DNA of 64,000 nt from JAXLXE01 sp046328115 (GCA_046328115.1 JAXLXE010000001.1:1302001-1366000); one strand, 5' to 3'. Shown: positions 16,011 to 26,283, numbered from the stretch's first letter. The notes: generated by a model from the letters alone, not told the origin. Numbers and translations are program-made.

Positions 16011-16040
16011 TGGACCGGCAGGCGGTCCGCCTGCTACTAT
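16011..16040 (+). promoter_or_regulatory. Possible rpmI promoter
   Basis: TGGACC (16011-16016) and TACTAT (16035-16040) are separated by 18 bases and lie about 80 bases before rpmI. The spacer contains an inverted repeat (GCAGGCGG and CCGCCTGC) that could bind a regulator or fold in RNA. The matches to consensus are only moderate. Confidence 0.3.
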
Positions 16041-16121
16041 TCGGGTCCGCCGCTCTGCACGCGGTTCTCTTTTCGTGCCTGCTCACGGCGCGGCGCGAAC
16101 TCACCGAATTGAGGCAACACC

Positions 16122-16322
16122 GTGCCCAAGCTCAAGACCCACAAGGGCGCCGCCAGGCGGATGCAATACTCTGGTACGGGCAAGCTCATGCGCACCCGCC
16201 AGGGCAAGAGCCACCTCCGGCGCAACAAGTCCAAGCGCGCCGCGCGCGACTACGACGAGATGCATACCGTGGCCCACGGCGATCTCAAGCGCCTCAAGCG
16301 CTTGATGCCGTACGCCAAGTAG
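16122..16322 (+). CDS. rpmI: 50S ribosomal protein L35
   Basis: A GTG start at 16122 has GAGG 7 bases upstream. The product is 66 residues, the usual length. The sequence MPKLKTHKGAARRMQYSGTGK, then SHLRRNKSKRAARDY and KRLKRLMPYAK is characteristic of L35, a small basic protein of the large ribosomal subunit. rplT follows after 24 bases, as in most bacteria. infC, which often precedes rpmI, is absent here; a repeat-rich region stands in its place. Confidence 0.96.
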   Translation: MPKLKTHKGAARRMQYSGTGKLMRTRQGKSHLRRNKSKRAARDYDEMHTVAHGDLKRLKRLMPYAK

Positions 16323-16346
16323 CCGGGACTGGACTAGGAAGAAGCC

Positions 16347-16712
16347 ATGAGCCGAGTCAAGCGGGGCGTCACCGCCCACGCTCGCCACAAGAAGATCCTC
16401 AAGCTCGCCAAGGGCCACAGCGGCTCCCGGCACACGCTCTTCAAGACGGCCAACGAGTCCGTCATGCACGCGCTGTCCTACTCGTACCGGGATCGGCGCA
16501 CCAAGAAGCGTGACTTCCACCGCCTCTGGATCCAGCGGATCAACGCGGCGGCCCGCCTGGGCGGGCTCTCCTACAGCAGATTTATGGCCGGCCTCGCGGC
16601 CGCCGGCGTCGCGATCAACCGCAAGATGCTGGCGGACCTGGCCGTCCGCGATGAGGCCGGCTTTAGTCGCCTCGTGGCGCTCGCGCGGGACGCGCAGCCG
16701 GCATCGGCCTAG
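16347..16712 (+). CDS. rplT: 50S ribosomal protein L20
   Basis: ATG 16347 follows a purine-rich AGGAAGAAGCC site. The product is 121 residues (family about 115-120). It shows the L20 signatures SRVKRGVTAHARHKKILKLAKG, YSYRDRRTKKRDFHRLWIQRIN and AARLGGLSYSRFM. L20 binds 23S rRNA early in assembly of the 50S subunit and in many bacteria represses its own operon. Within the operon it lies after rpmI and is separated from pheS by a terminator-like hairpin. Confidence 0.96.
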   Translation: MSRVKRGVTAHARHKKILKLAKGHSGSRHTLFKTANESVMHALSYSYRDRRTKKRDFHRLWIQRINAAARLGGLSYSRFMAGLAAAGVAINRKMLADLAVRDEAGFSRLVALARDAQPASA

Positions 16713-16749
16713 CCCCGCGGGGACACCAGTCCCGCCCACACCAGAGCGA

Positions 16750-16780
16750 GCGCCTTCGTCACCCCGACGGAGGCGCCTTT
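16750..16780 (+). terminator. Hairpin between rplT and pheS (terminator or attenuator)
   Basis: GCGCCTTCGTC (16750-16760) pairs with GACGGAGGCGC (16766-16776), one wobble, around a 5-base loop, followed by CTTTCATTT. It lies 37 bases after rplT and about 83 bases before pheS. It may end the ribosomal-protein message or attenuate pheST; I did not find a leader peptide rich in Phe codons. Confidence 0.55.
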
Positions 16781-16862
16781 CATTTCCAGCACGCACGCCA
16801 AGCACTAGTCAAGAGCTCACTCCAAGACCGACTCGAGCACGAACCCCCTCCCGGGAGCCCAC

Positions 16863-17876
16863 ATGACCGACTGGAATACCGAGCTCAGCGCCCTCGCCCA
16901 GCGCGCTCGCTCAGACCTCGCCGCCGCGGCCGACTCCGCCGCGCTGGAGCAATGGCGCGTGGCCTACCTGGGCCGCCGCGGCGCGCTCACCGACTCGTTG
17001 CGCAAGCTCTCCACCCTCCCGGCCGACCAGCGGCCAGCCGCCGGCCAGGCCGCCAACGAGACCAAGCAGGCGCTGGAGCGCGCGCTCCAGGAGCGCGAGG
17101 CCGACATCAGGCGGGGCGAGCTGGACTCCGCGCTCGAGCGCGAACGGCTGGACGTCACGCTCCCCGCTCGGCCACCCTTGCTCGGCGGGCTCCACCCCAC
17201 CAGCGTCATCCTGCGCCAGATCCTTGGCTTCTTCCGCTCCATCGGCTACCAGGTGGTAGAGGGCCCGGAGGTTGAGCTGGAGAAATACAACTTCGAGATG
17301 CTCAACATCCCCGGCCACCACCCGGCCCGCGACATGTGGGACACCCTCTACGTCCGCCAGCCAGAGGTGCTGCTGCGCACCCACACCTCCCCCATGCAGG
17401 CCCGCGTGATGGAGTCCACCACGCCGCCCGTCCGCGTGGTGGTGCCCGGCCGCTGCTACCGCTACGAGGCCCAGGACGCCACCCACGAGTGGATGTTCTA
17501 TCAAGTGGAGGGCCTGGCGGTGGACGAGGGCCTGACCATGTCAGACCTCAAGGGCACCCTCTTCGCCTTCGCACGGCACCTGTTCGGCAGCTCGGTCAAG
17601 GTCCGCTTCCGCTGTGACTACTTCCCCTTCGTGGAGCCGGGCGTGGACATGTCCATCTCTTCGCCAGACGTGCGCAACGGCGCCTGGATCGAAGTGCTGG
17701 GCGCGGGCATGGTGCACCGTCGAGTGCTCCAGATGGCCGGCTACGATCCGGACCGCTACACCGGCTTCGCCTTCGGCATGGGGCCAGAGCGGCTGGCCAT
17801 GCTCAAATACGGCATCTCGGACATTCGGTACTTCTACGGCAACGACCTTCGATTCCTGGAGCAGTTCGTCGGATGA
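16863..17876 (+). CDS. pheS: Phenylalanyl-tRNA synthetase alpha subunit
   Basis: Catalytic subunit of the alpha2-beta2 enzyme that charges tRNA-Phe. It has 337 residues, normal length. Residues 1-85 are the N-terminal coiled coil. The class II catalytic core follows with motif 1 near HPTSVILRQI, motif 2 in RCYRYEAQDATHEW (about residue 198) and motif 3 in GFAFGMGPERLAML (residues 301-314). MWDTLYV and LRTHTSPMQAR are typical PheS segments. The last bases overlap the pheT start (ATGA at 17873), so the subunits are translationally coupled. Confidence 0.97.
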   Translation: MTDWNTELSALAQRARSDLAAAADSAALEQWRVAYLGRRGALTDSLRKLSTLPADQRPAAGQAANETKQALERALQEREADIRRGELDSALERERLDVTLPARPPLLGGLHPTSVILRQILGFFRSIGYQVVEGPEVELEKYNFEMLNIPGHHPARDMWDTLYVRQPEVLLRTHTSPMQARVMESTTPPVRVVVPGRCYRYEAQDATHEWMFYQVEGLAVDEGLTMSDLKGTLFAFARHLFGSSVKVRFRCDYFPFVEPGVDMSISSPDVRNGAWIEVLGAGMVHRRVLQMAGYDPDRYTGFAFGMGPERLAMLKYGISDIRYFYGNDLRFLEQFVG

Positions 17877-20263
17877 GAGCGCCGCTGAGCTGGCTACGCG
17901 AGTACGTAGACATAGACCTGCCCGCGGCCGAGCTGGGCCACCGGCTGACCATGGCCGGCAACGAGCTGGAGTCCATCGACGAGATCGGCGCGGACTGGGA
18001 GCAGATCCACGCCGCGCGGGTCACGTCCATCGAGCGGCACCCCCAGGCGGACAACCTGTTCGTCGTCGGGCTGGACGTCGGCCCACTGGGGTTGACCAGG
18101 GTGGTCACGGCCGCCACCAACCTGACGGTCGGCGCGCTGGTGCCGCTCGTCCGGCCCGGCGGCCGGTTGCCCGACGGCCGGACCATCGGCGCCCAGGAGT
18201 TTCGGGGCGTCACCTCCCAGGGCATGCTGTGCTCCGGCGACGAGCTGGGCATCTCGCCCGACCGCTCGGGCATCTACGTGATGGACGAGGGCGACGCGGA
18301 GCCCGGCGACGACCTGCGCACGCGCTTCGGCGACACCGTGCTGGATCTCTACATCACGCCCAACCGGGTGGACTGCATGTCCATCATCGGCATCGCGCGG
18401 GAGATCCACGCCATTACGGGCGCGCCCTGGCGCCGGCCCACGGGCCAGCCAGAGCACGCGCCCCAGGTGGGCACCACCCCGCTCCAGGTGACCATCGAGG
18501 CGCCAGACCTCTGCCGCCGATTCACCGGCGCGGTGATTCAGGGCGTCACGGTGAAGCCATCGCCCGGCTGGCTGCAGCGTCGGCTCCACCTGGCCGGCGT
18601 GCGGCCCATCAGCAACGTGGTCGACGCCACCAACTACGTCATGCTGGAGTACGGCCAGCCCCAGCACGCGTTCGACGCGGATCGGGTGGGCGGCCGGATC
18701 GTCGTGCGCCGCGCCCGCCCGGGCGAGCGCCTGACCACGCTGGACGACGTGGACCGCGAGCTAGACGGCGAGATGCTGGTGATCGCGGACGCTGAGAAGG
18801 CAGTGGCGGTGGCCGGGGTGATGGGCGGCAGCCCCACGGAGGTGCACCCGGGCACTACCAGCGTAATCCTGGAGACGGCCAACTTCGCCCCCGGCAGCAT
18901 CCGCCGCACGTCCAGCACGCTGCGGCTGGGCTCGGAGGCGTCGCGCCGCTACGAGAGGGGACTGCACGCGGACCTGGCCATCATCGCGGCCCGCCGCTGC
19001 GCGGACCTGCTCCAGGACCACGCGGGCGGGCGCCAGATCGGCGAGATCGTGGACGTGTACCCCACGCCCGTGCCGCTGCCCAGCATCAGCTTTGGGCCAG
19101 ACGCGCTGGCGCGGATCCTGGGTCGGCGGTTCCCTTCGGAGGAGATCGCGCGCGTCCTGACCTCGCTGGACTTCACGGTCACCGGCAGCGGTGACTCGCT
19201 CACCGCCACGCCGCCGTTCCACCGCCTGGACATCGAGGGCGTCCCGGATCTGGCGGAGGAGGTGGCCCGCGTCACCGGGTACGACAACATCCCGGACACG
19301 CTGCCCTCCGGCGTGCCGCCCGAGCCGCGGGTGGAACCGCTGCGCGAGGCGGCCGAGCGGGCGCGTGACGTGCTGGTGGGCTGCGGCCTCCAGGAGATCA
19401 TGACGTACTCGCTGGTCTCGGCCGCGGCCGAGCAGCGCGTGCTCGGCACGGGCGCGGCCGTAGCGCCGATCGAGGTGGAGAATGCCATCTCCGCCGAGCA
19501 GAACGCCCTCCGAACTAGCCTGCTGCCCAGCGTCCTCGAGGTCGTCCGATCCAACCTGCGCCACCGCCCGGGCGTAGCGGTCTTCGAGGTCGCACGCGTC
19601 TATCTGCCGCCGCTGGCGCCGCTCCCCACGGAGCGGACGCGGCTGTGCATCGCGCTGACCGGCCCGGCCGTGGAGTCCGCCTGGAACGCTGCCCCGCGTG
19701 ACTGGGACTTCTACGATCTGAAGGGCGTGCTGGACGCGCTGGCGGGATCGCTGGGCGTCCAGGCCAGCTACCAGGCCCAGGCCGTGGACTACCTGCACCC
19801 CGGCCGCTCGGCCGCCGTGCGGTTCGGCGGCACGGCCGTGGGCGTGATCGGCCAGCTTCACCCCCTCACGGCCGAGCGGGTGGACCTGCGCGGTCGCGAG
19901 GTGGTGGTGGCCGATCTTGACTTCGAGGCGATCCTCGCCTCAGCGGCCGGCCAGCCACAGATCACCTCGCTGCCGCGCTTCCCGGCGCTGGAGCGGGACA
20001 TCGCGCTGATCGTGGCCGACTCCGTGACGCACGACGCGCTGGCAGCTACCATCCGCGACTCAGGCGGTCCGCTGCTGGCCTCATCACGGCTGTTCGACGT
20101 GTACGTGGGCGAGCCGCTGCCAACGGGCACCAAGAGCCTGGCCTTCGCGCTCAGCTTCCGCGCGCCCGACCGCACCCTCACCGACGACGAGGCCGACCGC
20201 GCCGTGGCCGCCATTGTGGCGGCGGCGGGCCAGCGGCACGGCGCGGTGCTGCGGGGCAGCTAG
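17873..20263 (+). CDS. pheT: Phenylalanyl-tRNA synthetase beta subunit
   Basis: It has 796 residues, the full length for the bacterial beta subunit. Order of domains: N-terminal MRAPLSWLREYVDIDLP; tRNA-binding OB domain (about 40-150, HPQADNLFVVGLDVG); B3/B4 editing region (about 210-385, with PISNVVDATNYVMLEYGQP and HAFDADRV); B5 (about 400-475); the catalytic-like core (about 480-690); and C-terminal ferredoxin-fold anticodon-binding domain (about 705-795, SLPRFPALERDIALIV to LTDDEADRAV). It overlaps pheS by four bases. mutS2 starts five bases after its stop. Confidence 0.97.
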   Translation: MRAPLSWLREYVDIDLPAAELGHRLTMAGNELESIDEIGADWEQIHAARVTSIERHPQADNLFVVGLDVGPLGLTRVVTAATNLTVGALVPLVRPGGRLPDGRTIGAQEFRGVTSQGMLCSGDELGISPDRSGIYVMDEGDAEPGDDLRTRFGDTVLDLYITPNRVDCMSIIGIAREIHAITGAPWRRPTGQPEHAPQVGTTPLQVTIEAPDLCRRFTGAVIQGVTVKPSPGWLQRRLHLAGVRPISNVVDATNYVMLEYGQPQHAFDADRVGGRIVVRRARPGERLTTLDDVDRELDGEMLVIADAEKAVAVAGVMGGSPTEVHPGTTSVILETANFAPGSIRRTSSTLRLGSEASRRYERGLHADLAIIAARRCADLLQDHAGGRQIGEIVDVYPTPVPLPSISFGPDALARILGRRFPSEEIARVLTSLDFTVTGSGDSLTATPPFHRLDIEGVPDLAEEVARVTGYDNIPDTLPSGVPPEPRVEPLREAAERARDVLVGCGLQEIMTYSLVSAAAEQRVLGTGAAVAPIEVENAISAEQNALRTSLLPSVLEVVRSNLRHRPGVAVFEVARVYLPPLAPLPTERTRLCIALTGPAVESAWNAAPRDWDFYDLKGVLDALAGSLGVQASYQAQAVDYLHPGRSAAVRFGGTAVGVIGQLHPLTAERVDLRGREVVVADLDFEAILASAAGQPQITSLPRFPALERDIALIVADSVTHDALAATIRDSGGPLLASSRLFDVYVGEPLPTGTKSLAFALSFRAPDRTLTDDEADRAVAAIVAAAGQRHGAVLRGS

Positions 20264-20267
20264 CGCC

Positions 20268-22718
20268 GTGGCCGTGAGCGAGGTGACGCCCAGGTTCGGC
20301 GCCGCGCGGAGGCGGCCTGGCCGCGGCGTGGGCTTCTCCACGGCCACGCTGGAGCTGGACAAGATCCTGGCCCGACTGGCTGCCGAGACCTCGTTCACCG
20401 GCGGCCGCGAGTTGGTGCTGGCCCTGGAGCCCTCGGCGGAGGCCTGGGAGGTGGAGCGCCGCCAGCGGGCCACGGCGGAGGCGCGGCACCTGCCCACGAT
20501 CAAGCCGGGCATGTCGCTGGCCGGCGTGACGGACGTGCGGCCGCTGGCCACGCGGGGTCGTCTGGGCGGCATCCTCCAGCCTGGCGAGCTGCTCCAGATC
20601 GGCTCGACCTGTCGCTCGGGCATGGTCTGGCGGGATACGCTCACCCGCCTGCGCGACGCGCTGCCGACGCTCGCGCGCGTGGCCGAGCCCATGGGCGACC
20701 ATCGGGCGCTGGCGGCGGACATCACGGAGTGCATCCGCGAGACCGAGGAGGTGGCGGACGGCGCCAGCCCGGAGCTGCGGCAGATCCGCTCAAGCCTGCG
20801 CTCGGCCCGCGATCGACTGTTGAATCGGCTCCAGGAGCTGCTCCAGTCGTCCGCATTTCGGCCGATGCTCCAGGATCCCGTGGTGACCCAGCGCAACGGC
20901 CGCTACGTGGTGCCCGTCAAGGCCGAATACCGCGGAAGGCTCAAGGGCATCGTGCACGACCAGTCGGCCAGCGGTGCCACGCTGTTCGTGGAGCCGCTGC
21001 CCATCGTGGAGGCGGGCAATCGGGTCCGCGAGCTGGAGGCGGCGGAGGCCCACGAAGTGGAGCGCATCCTGCGCGCGCTGAGCAACGCGGTGGGCGCCCA
21101 GGCGGACGAGCTGATCGTGACGGTAAGCTGCCTGGCCCAGCTTGATCTGCACCTGGCCTGCGGTCGGCTGGCGGAGGAGATGCGGGCCACGCCGGCCCGG
21201 CTGCTGCCATTCGATCCGGAGCGCTCTGATCGCCCGTCGGTGCGGCTGGTTCGGGCGCGCCACCCGCTGCTGACCGGCGACGTCGTGCCGCTCTCCCTGG
21301 AGCTGGGTCGCGAGTTCGACGTGCTGGTGATCACCGGGCCAAACACCGGCGGCAAGACGGTGGCGCTGAAGACACTCGGCCTGCTGGCGCTGATGGCCCA
21401 GTGCGGCCTGGACGTGCCGGCCGACCAGGGCTGCGAGCTGCCCATCTTCCCCGGCATCTTCGCGGACATCGGCGACGAGCAGAGCATCGAGCAGAGCCTG
21501 TCCACGTTCTCCTCGCACGTGCGGCACATCGCGGACATGCTGGGCGCGCTGGGCCCCAACAGCCTGGTGCTGCTGGACGAGGTGGGGGCGGGCACGGACC
21601 CGCAGGAGGGCTCGGCGCTGGCGCGGGCGCTGCTGACCGAGCTGGGCCGCCGGGGCGCCTACGTGGTGGCGACCACCCACTACTCCGAGCTGAAGGCGTT
21701 CGCCCACGCGACGCCGCGGATCGAGAACGCCTCCGTGGAGTTCGACGTGGAGTCACTGGCGCCCACCTATCGACTACTGGTGGGCGTCCCCGGCCAGAGC
21801 AACGCATTTGCCATCGCCGAGCGGCTGGGCATCCCGCACGCCGTGATCGAGGAGGCCCGCGGGCTGATCGATCCGGAGGCGGCCTCCACTGAGGCGCTGC
21901 TGGACGCAATCCGCCGCGAGAAGCAGGAGGCGGAGCTCCGCGCGCGCCACGCGGAGGACCAGCTCCAGCGGGCGGAGACGCTGCGCAAGCGGGCCCGCCA
22001 GGAGCTACGGGAGGCCGAGCGGCAGCGCAAGATCACCCTGCACGAGGCGCGGCAGGAGGCGGAGAAGCTGCTGGCGGACTTCCGAGCCCAGGTGGCGGAG
22101 CGGGTGGATCGGCTGGACGCGGCCCGGGAGAGCGCCGCTGCGCTGCGCCGCGAGGTGAGCCGACCGGTGGAGCTGCCCAGCGGGCTGCAGGTGAGCGACC
22201 CGCGGCGGCTGCAGCGGGCAGAGCGGGAGCAGGAGCTGGCGGCGACGTTGCGCGTCGGCGCCGAGATCGTGGCGCCCACGCTGGGCATCCCCGGTCGGAT
22301 CATCTCCATCAGCCCTTCGGGCGACGCCGAGCTTGACGTGCGCGGGATGCGGGTGCGGGTGAAGGCCTCCGAGCTGGAGGGCGCCCGGGCGGCCACGCGG
22401 GACGATCGCCAGGCGGTGGCGCGCGAGTCCGTCCCGCCCCTGCTGACCAGGTCGAAGGACGCGCCCGCCGCGCCGCCGACGCAGATCGACCTGCGCGGCC
22501 TGCGGGCGTCGGAGGCCACCGAGCAGCTAGACCGCTACCTGAACGACGCCTACCTGTCCGGGCTGCGGAGCGTGCGGGTGGTGCACGGCAAGGGCACGGG
22601 CGCGGTGCGCACCGCCGTGCGCCAGCAGCTAGCGGCGCACGCCCTGGTCGCCAGGTTCGGCGGGGCGGAGAACGAGGCCGGGGGCGAGGGCGTGACCGAG
22701 GTCGTGCTGGCCCGCTGA
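20268..22718 (+). CDS. mutS2: MutS2 family ATPase/endonuclease
   Basis: GTG 20268 is chosen because it follows the pheT stop and leads into the conserved TATLELDKILARLA. The product is about 816 residues. The MutS ATPase core has Walker A GPNTGGKTVALKT (about residue 356), Walker B LVLLDEVGAGTDPQEGSAL and THYSELKAFA. A long Arg/Glu/Ala-rich coiled coil spans about 550-650. The C-terminal Smr nuclease domain shows IDLRGLRASEA and VRVVHGKGTGAVR. MutS2 suppresses recombination or rescues collided ribosomes in characterised bacteria; it is not the mismatch-repair MutS. It lies in line with pheST. Confidence 0.93.
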   Translation: MAVSEVTPRFGAARRRPGRGVGFSTATLELDKILARLAAETSFTGGRELVLALEPSAEAWEVERRQRATAEARHLPTIKPGMSLAGVTDVRPLATRGRLGGILQPGELLQIGSTCRSGMVWRDTLTRLRDALPTLARVAEPMGDHRALAADITECIRETEEVADGASPELRQIRSSLRSARDRLLNRLQELLQSSAFRPMLQDPVVTQRNGRYVVPVKAEYRGRLKGIVHDQSASGATLFVEPLPIVEAGNRVRELEAAEAHEVERILRALSNAVGAQADELIVTVSCLAQLDLHLACGRLAEEMRATPARLLPFDPERSDRPSVRLVRARHPLLTGDVVPLSLELGREFDVLVITGPNTGGKTVALKTLGLLALMAQCGLDVPADQGCELPIFPGIFADIGDEQSIEQSLSTFSSHVRHIADMLGALGPNSLVLLDEVGAGTDPQEGSALARALLTELGRRGAYVVATTHYSELKAFAHATPRIENASVEFDVESLAPTYRLLVGVPGQSNAFAIAERLGIPHAVIEEARGLIDPEAASTEALLDAIRREKQEAELRARHAEDQLQRAETLRKRARQELREAERQRKITLHEARQEAEKLLADFRAQVAERVDRLDAARESAAALRREVSRPVELPSGLQVSDPRRLQRAEREQELAATLRVGAEIVAPTLGIPGRIISISPSGDAELDVRGMRVRVKASELEGARAATRDDRQAVARESVPPLLTRSKDAPAAPPTQIDLRGLRASEATEQLDRYLNDAYLSGLRSVRVVHGKGTGAVRTAVRQQLAAHALVARFGGAENEAGGEGVTEVVLAR

Positions 22719-22790
22719 GGGCTGCTCACAGCCCCATCACAGCGCCCAAGAGGCGCCCAAAATGGGCCGGTCAACGGTAAAGCTGGGTGC

Positions 22791-22796
22791 TATACT
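22791..22796 (+). promoter_or_regulatory. Candidate -10 element for the zinc-ribbon gene
   Basis: TATACT at 22791-22796 is a near-consensus -10 box, about 30 bases before the ATG at 22826 and just before AGGAGG (22804-22809). A convincing -35 is not seen (GTCAAC near 22770 is weak). It supports ATG 22826 over the earlier in-frame GTG at 22787. Confidence 0.35.
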
Positions 22797-22825
22797 CGGC
22801 TCCAGGAGGCCAGCCGAGACCGCCC

Positions 22826-23332
22826 ATGCAGATGCTCGAAGAGATCGTCGCGCAGGTAGAGCGCGCGCTGCGCATTGGCCTGACGGTGATCACGGCCTAC
22901 CTGGTGGCGCTCTGGATCGCCAGCGTCTGGTGGACCTTCCGAGACATCCGCTCCCGCACGAACGACCCGTTCCTGCAGGTGGCCGCCACGTTGCTGGTGG
23001 TGGTGTTCAGCTTCGCCGGCCTGCTGATCTACGTGATCCTCCGACCAACCAAGACGCTCTCGCAGTTGTACGAGGAGTCGCTGGAGGAGGAGGCGTTCCT
23101 GCAGGGCATCCAGGTCCACAGCGCCTGTCCCGTCTGCAAGCAGCGGGCGGAGCCCGAGTTCATCTACTGCCCGTGGTGCCAGACCCGCCTCAAGCGCCTC
23201 TGCAGCCGTTGCGAGCAGCCGATGATGCTGCGCTGGAAGGCCTGCCCGTTCTGCGGGATGGGCGTCGCCGCGCCCAGCACGGTGGTGGGAACAGTCGCGG
23301 ACGACCTGCCCCTGACCACTTCCAGGCGATAG
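22826..23332 (+). CDS. Membrane protein with double zinc-ribbon domain
   Basis: ATG 22826 (MQMLEEIVAQVERALRIG) is preferred because a -10-like TATACT lies between it and the upstream GTG. The product is about 168 residues. Two membrane helices (about 12-35, TVITAYLVALWIASVWW; and 50-72, ATLLVVVFSFAGLLIYVIL) are followed by four Cys pairs: CPVCK, CPWCQ, CSRCE and CPFCG, forming a double zinc ribbon on the cytoplasmic side. No catalytic motif is present. Such proteins are common but functionally unassigned. It converges on the sugar ABC ATPase gene, with a strong hairpin between them. Confidence 0.85.
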   Translation: MQMLEEIVAQVERALRIGLTVITAYLVALWIASVWWTFRDIRSRTNDPFLQVAATLLVVVFSFAGLLIYVILRPTKTLSQLYEESLEEEAFLQGIQVHSACPVCKQRAEPEFIYCPWCQTRLKRLCSRCEQPMMLRWKACPFCGMGVAAPSTVVGTVADDLPLTTSRR

Positions 23333-23379
23333 CCGCCACCGCCACCCGTGTCCTGAGACACGAAGGCGCGCACGAAAAA

Positions 23380-23405
23380 GCGGGGGAGCCTGGTGGCTCC
23401 CCCGC
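23380..23405 (-). terminator. Strong intrinsic terminator between convergent genes
   Basis: An 11-bp perfect stem (GCGGGGGAGCC at 23380-23390 with GGCTCCCCCGC at 23395-23405) has a TGGT loop. On the minus strand it is followed by a CTTTTTC run (23374-23380 region), which makes it the terminator of the leftward ABC ATPase gene. It may also stop rightward transcripts of the zinc-ribbon gene. Confidence 0.85.
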
Positions 23406-23429
23406 CTCTGTCCTCGACTACGTCCGGGC

Positions 23430-24530
<1,101 letters not shown>

Positions 24531-24666
24531 TGGGAAACTCCTGTCCACCTTGAAATATGTCATGCGCGCCGTGGACCCTCGCGCACCCTTCGCCAGCAGG
24601 CGCGGTTGCAGGATAGCCGAGCGGCTACCTGAAAACCAAGGCTAGCGTGGCGATCGGCCCGTCCGA

Positions 24667-25647
24667 TCAGGCGCTGGCGGCGATCGGTAGCGCCTCCTTC
24701 TGCAGATTCAGCCACTCCAGCTCGTCCGGGCTGAGTTTCACGTCCAGCGCGCCCACGGAGTTGTTCATCTCCTCCACGGTGGCCGGGCCCACCAGCGCGT
24801 ACAGGTTGAGCGGCTGGTGCAGCACCCAGGCCAGCGTGATCTGCTGGAGCGTGCAGCCCTTCCGCTTGGCCAGCTCGTCCGCGCGGCGGTAGCGCTCCCA
24901 ATTGGCGTCCGAGAAGTACGTGCGGACTACGTTTTGCTGATCCTGCGTCTCCCCCGCCATGCCGGGTGTGTACCGCCCGCTGAAGAATCCGCGCGCCTGC
25001 GAGGACCAGGCGAATACCGGAAACTGGGTCCGCTCGTACCAGCCCAGCGCCTCCGCATCGCCCGAGAGGCTCACGCAGCCGGTCCACATTGGCTCGTTCG
25101 GGACGGCCAGCGCCAGGTTTGGACTGCTCACCCCAAACGGGATCAGGCCATGGCTCGCGGCGTACGAGTTGGCCTCGGCGATCCGATGATGGGACCAGGA
25201 TGAGCCGCCGAAGCAGCCGATTCGTCCGGCCTTGTTCTCTTCGTTGAGTGCCTCCACGACGGGGCCAACGAGCGCATCTGGATCGTCCTTGTGGAGGATG
25301 TACATGTCCAGGTAGTCAACCTGCATCGAATCAAAACTTATCTGGATGTCTTCATGGATCGAGGCAGCGTTGACGCGGCGCTCAAGAGTCTCGCTGTTGT
25401 GGTGCGCCCCCTTGCCCACGACGACCACATCGTTTCGACAGCCGCGCGACTTGAGCCAGTTGCCAAACGCCTGCTCGCTGGTGCCCTTGGCGTACACGCG
25501 GGCGGTGTCGATGGCGTTGCCACCGAGCTCCAGCCACCGGTCGAGCAGCTCGTTGGTCAGGTCTTGCTTCTCGGTGGAGAAGACCATGCTGCCAAGGACC
25601 AGCCGCGAAACCGGCTTGGTCACACCTTCGATCGATCCGTACTCCAT
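24667..25647 (-). CDS. Aldo/keto reductase
   Basis: ATG 25647 has GGAGG 7 bases upstream. It has 326 residues, normal for the family. NADPH-dependent carbonyl reduction is indicated by the TIM-barrel signatures: SRLVLGSMVF, IDTARVYAKG (catalytic Asp and Tyr, about residues 47 and 52), VVVGKGAHHN (Lys) and YLDMYILHKDDP (His). The C-terminal QITLAWVLHQPLNLYALVGPAT is the cofactor-binding segment. The closest flavour is the YccK/IolS group of soluble sugar-type reductases. Substrate unknown. It is monocistronic between the ABC ATPase and a kinase gene on the same strand. Confidence 0.92.
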   Translation of the reverse strand: MEYGSIEGVTKPVSRLVLGSMVFSTEKQDLTNELLDRWLELGGNAIDTARVYAKGTSEQAFGNWLKSRGCRNDVVVVGKGAHHNSETLERRVNAASIHEDIQISFDSMQVDYLDMYILHKDDPDALVGPVVEALNEENKAGRIGCFGGSSWSHHRIAEANSYAASHGLIPFGVSSPNLALAVPNEPMWTGCVSLSGDAEALGWYERTQFPVFAWSSQARGFFSGRYTPGMAGETQDQQNVVRTYFSDANWERYRRADELAKRKGCTLQQITLAWVLHQPLNLYALVGPATVEEMNNSVGALDVKLSPDELEWLNLQKEALPIAASA

Positions 25648-25705
25648 GGCGCGTCCTCCCGACCCGCTTCGGCGGGCCCCAGCGTGTGGCGTGTAGTCCA
25701 GGATG

Positions 25706-26257
25706 TTACTCGCCTCGAGCCGTGCGTGCGGGTATCGTCAACCGCTGGCGCACGAGCTCGATGATGGGCCGCGAGGACACCGTGGTGTTGGCCACGATGT
25801 GCGGGACAGCGATGGGCTCTGCCGTGACCTTGGCTCGCTCGTACACGAAGGTTCCCGCGTCGGACAGGTCGCCCTCCGCTGGGCGCTGCTCGCGCGCCCG
25901 GAGCCGCTGGCGGACCACGGCCTCTGGAGCCCAGGTGGCGACAATGCAGAGCGCCGCTCCGTGCTTGCGGGCCAGATCGTACACGCGGCGGCGATCCCGC
26001 TCCTTGAGATTGGTGGCGTCGAACAGGGCCAGCCGACCCTCCCTGAGGAGCACCTCGATTCGCGCGTAGCTCTCGGCGTAGACACGGCCAAGTTCCCATG
26101 GCGCGTAGCTGGGATTGGGGAACAGCTCCTTGCGCACGCGGTCGGTCTGGACCACGGCAGCGCCCAACGCCTCGGCGATCTGGCGGCCCAGGTGGCTCTT
26201 ACCGGTACCCTGGAGGCCGACCATCATGATGAGGCCCGTTGTCGGCTGGTCGGTCAC
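25706..26257 (-). CDS. P-loop kinase (AAA family ATP-binding protein)
   Basis: GTG 26257 (MTDQPTTGLIMMVGLQGTGKS) is taken as the start. The product is 183 residues. Walker A is GLQGTGKSHL (about 14-23). VVQTDRVRKELF (Asp about 41) is the substrate-site motif of polynucleotide-kinase and zeta-toxin-like kinases, and LALFDATNLKERDRR matches the conserved FDATN segment of that group. A basic lid follows (VRQRLRAREQRP). The substrate is unknown. The gene is divergent from the membrane protein gene at 26296, with 38 bases between them. Confidence 0.85.
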   Translation of the reverse strand: MTDQPTTGLIMMVGLQGTGKSHLGRQIAEALGAAVVQTDRVRKELFPNPSYAPWELGRVYAESYARIEVLLREGRLALFDATNLKERDRRRVYDLARKHGAALCIVATWAPEAVVRQRLRAREQRPAEGDLSDAGTFVYERAKVTAEPIAVPHIVANTTVSSRPIIELVRQRLTIPARTARGE

Positions 26258-26283
26258 ACCCGGGGGCTCGATCCGGCCGCTGA

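Larger units (their letters stand above)
15126..16121. other. Near 1-kb repeat-rich intergenic region upstream of rpmI
   Basis: No gene is supported. It holds three tandem 146-bp units (15288 to about 15700), short direct repeats around 15740-15900 related to those at 14084, and the putative rpmI promoter region near 16010-16040. Long open frames here result from the repeats. Confidence 0.55.

Noticed and set aside
18761..19861. Long minus-strand frame through pheT
   Set aside because: Antisense to a strongly conserved gene; Arg/His/Gln-rich composition typical of a mirror.
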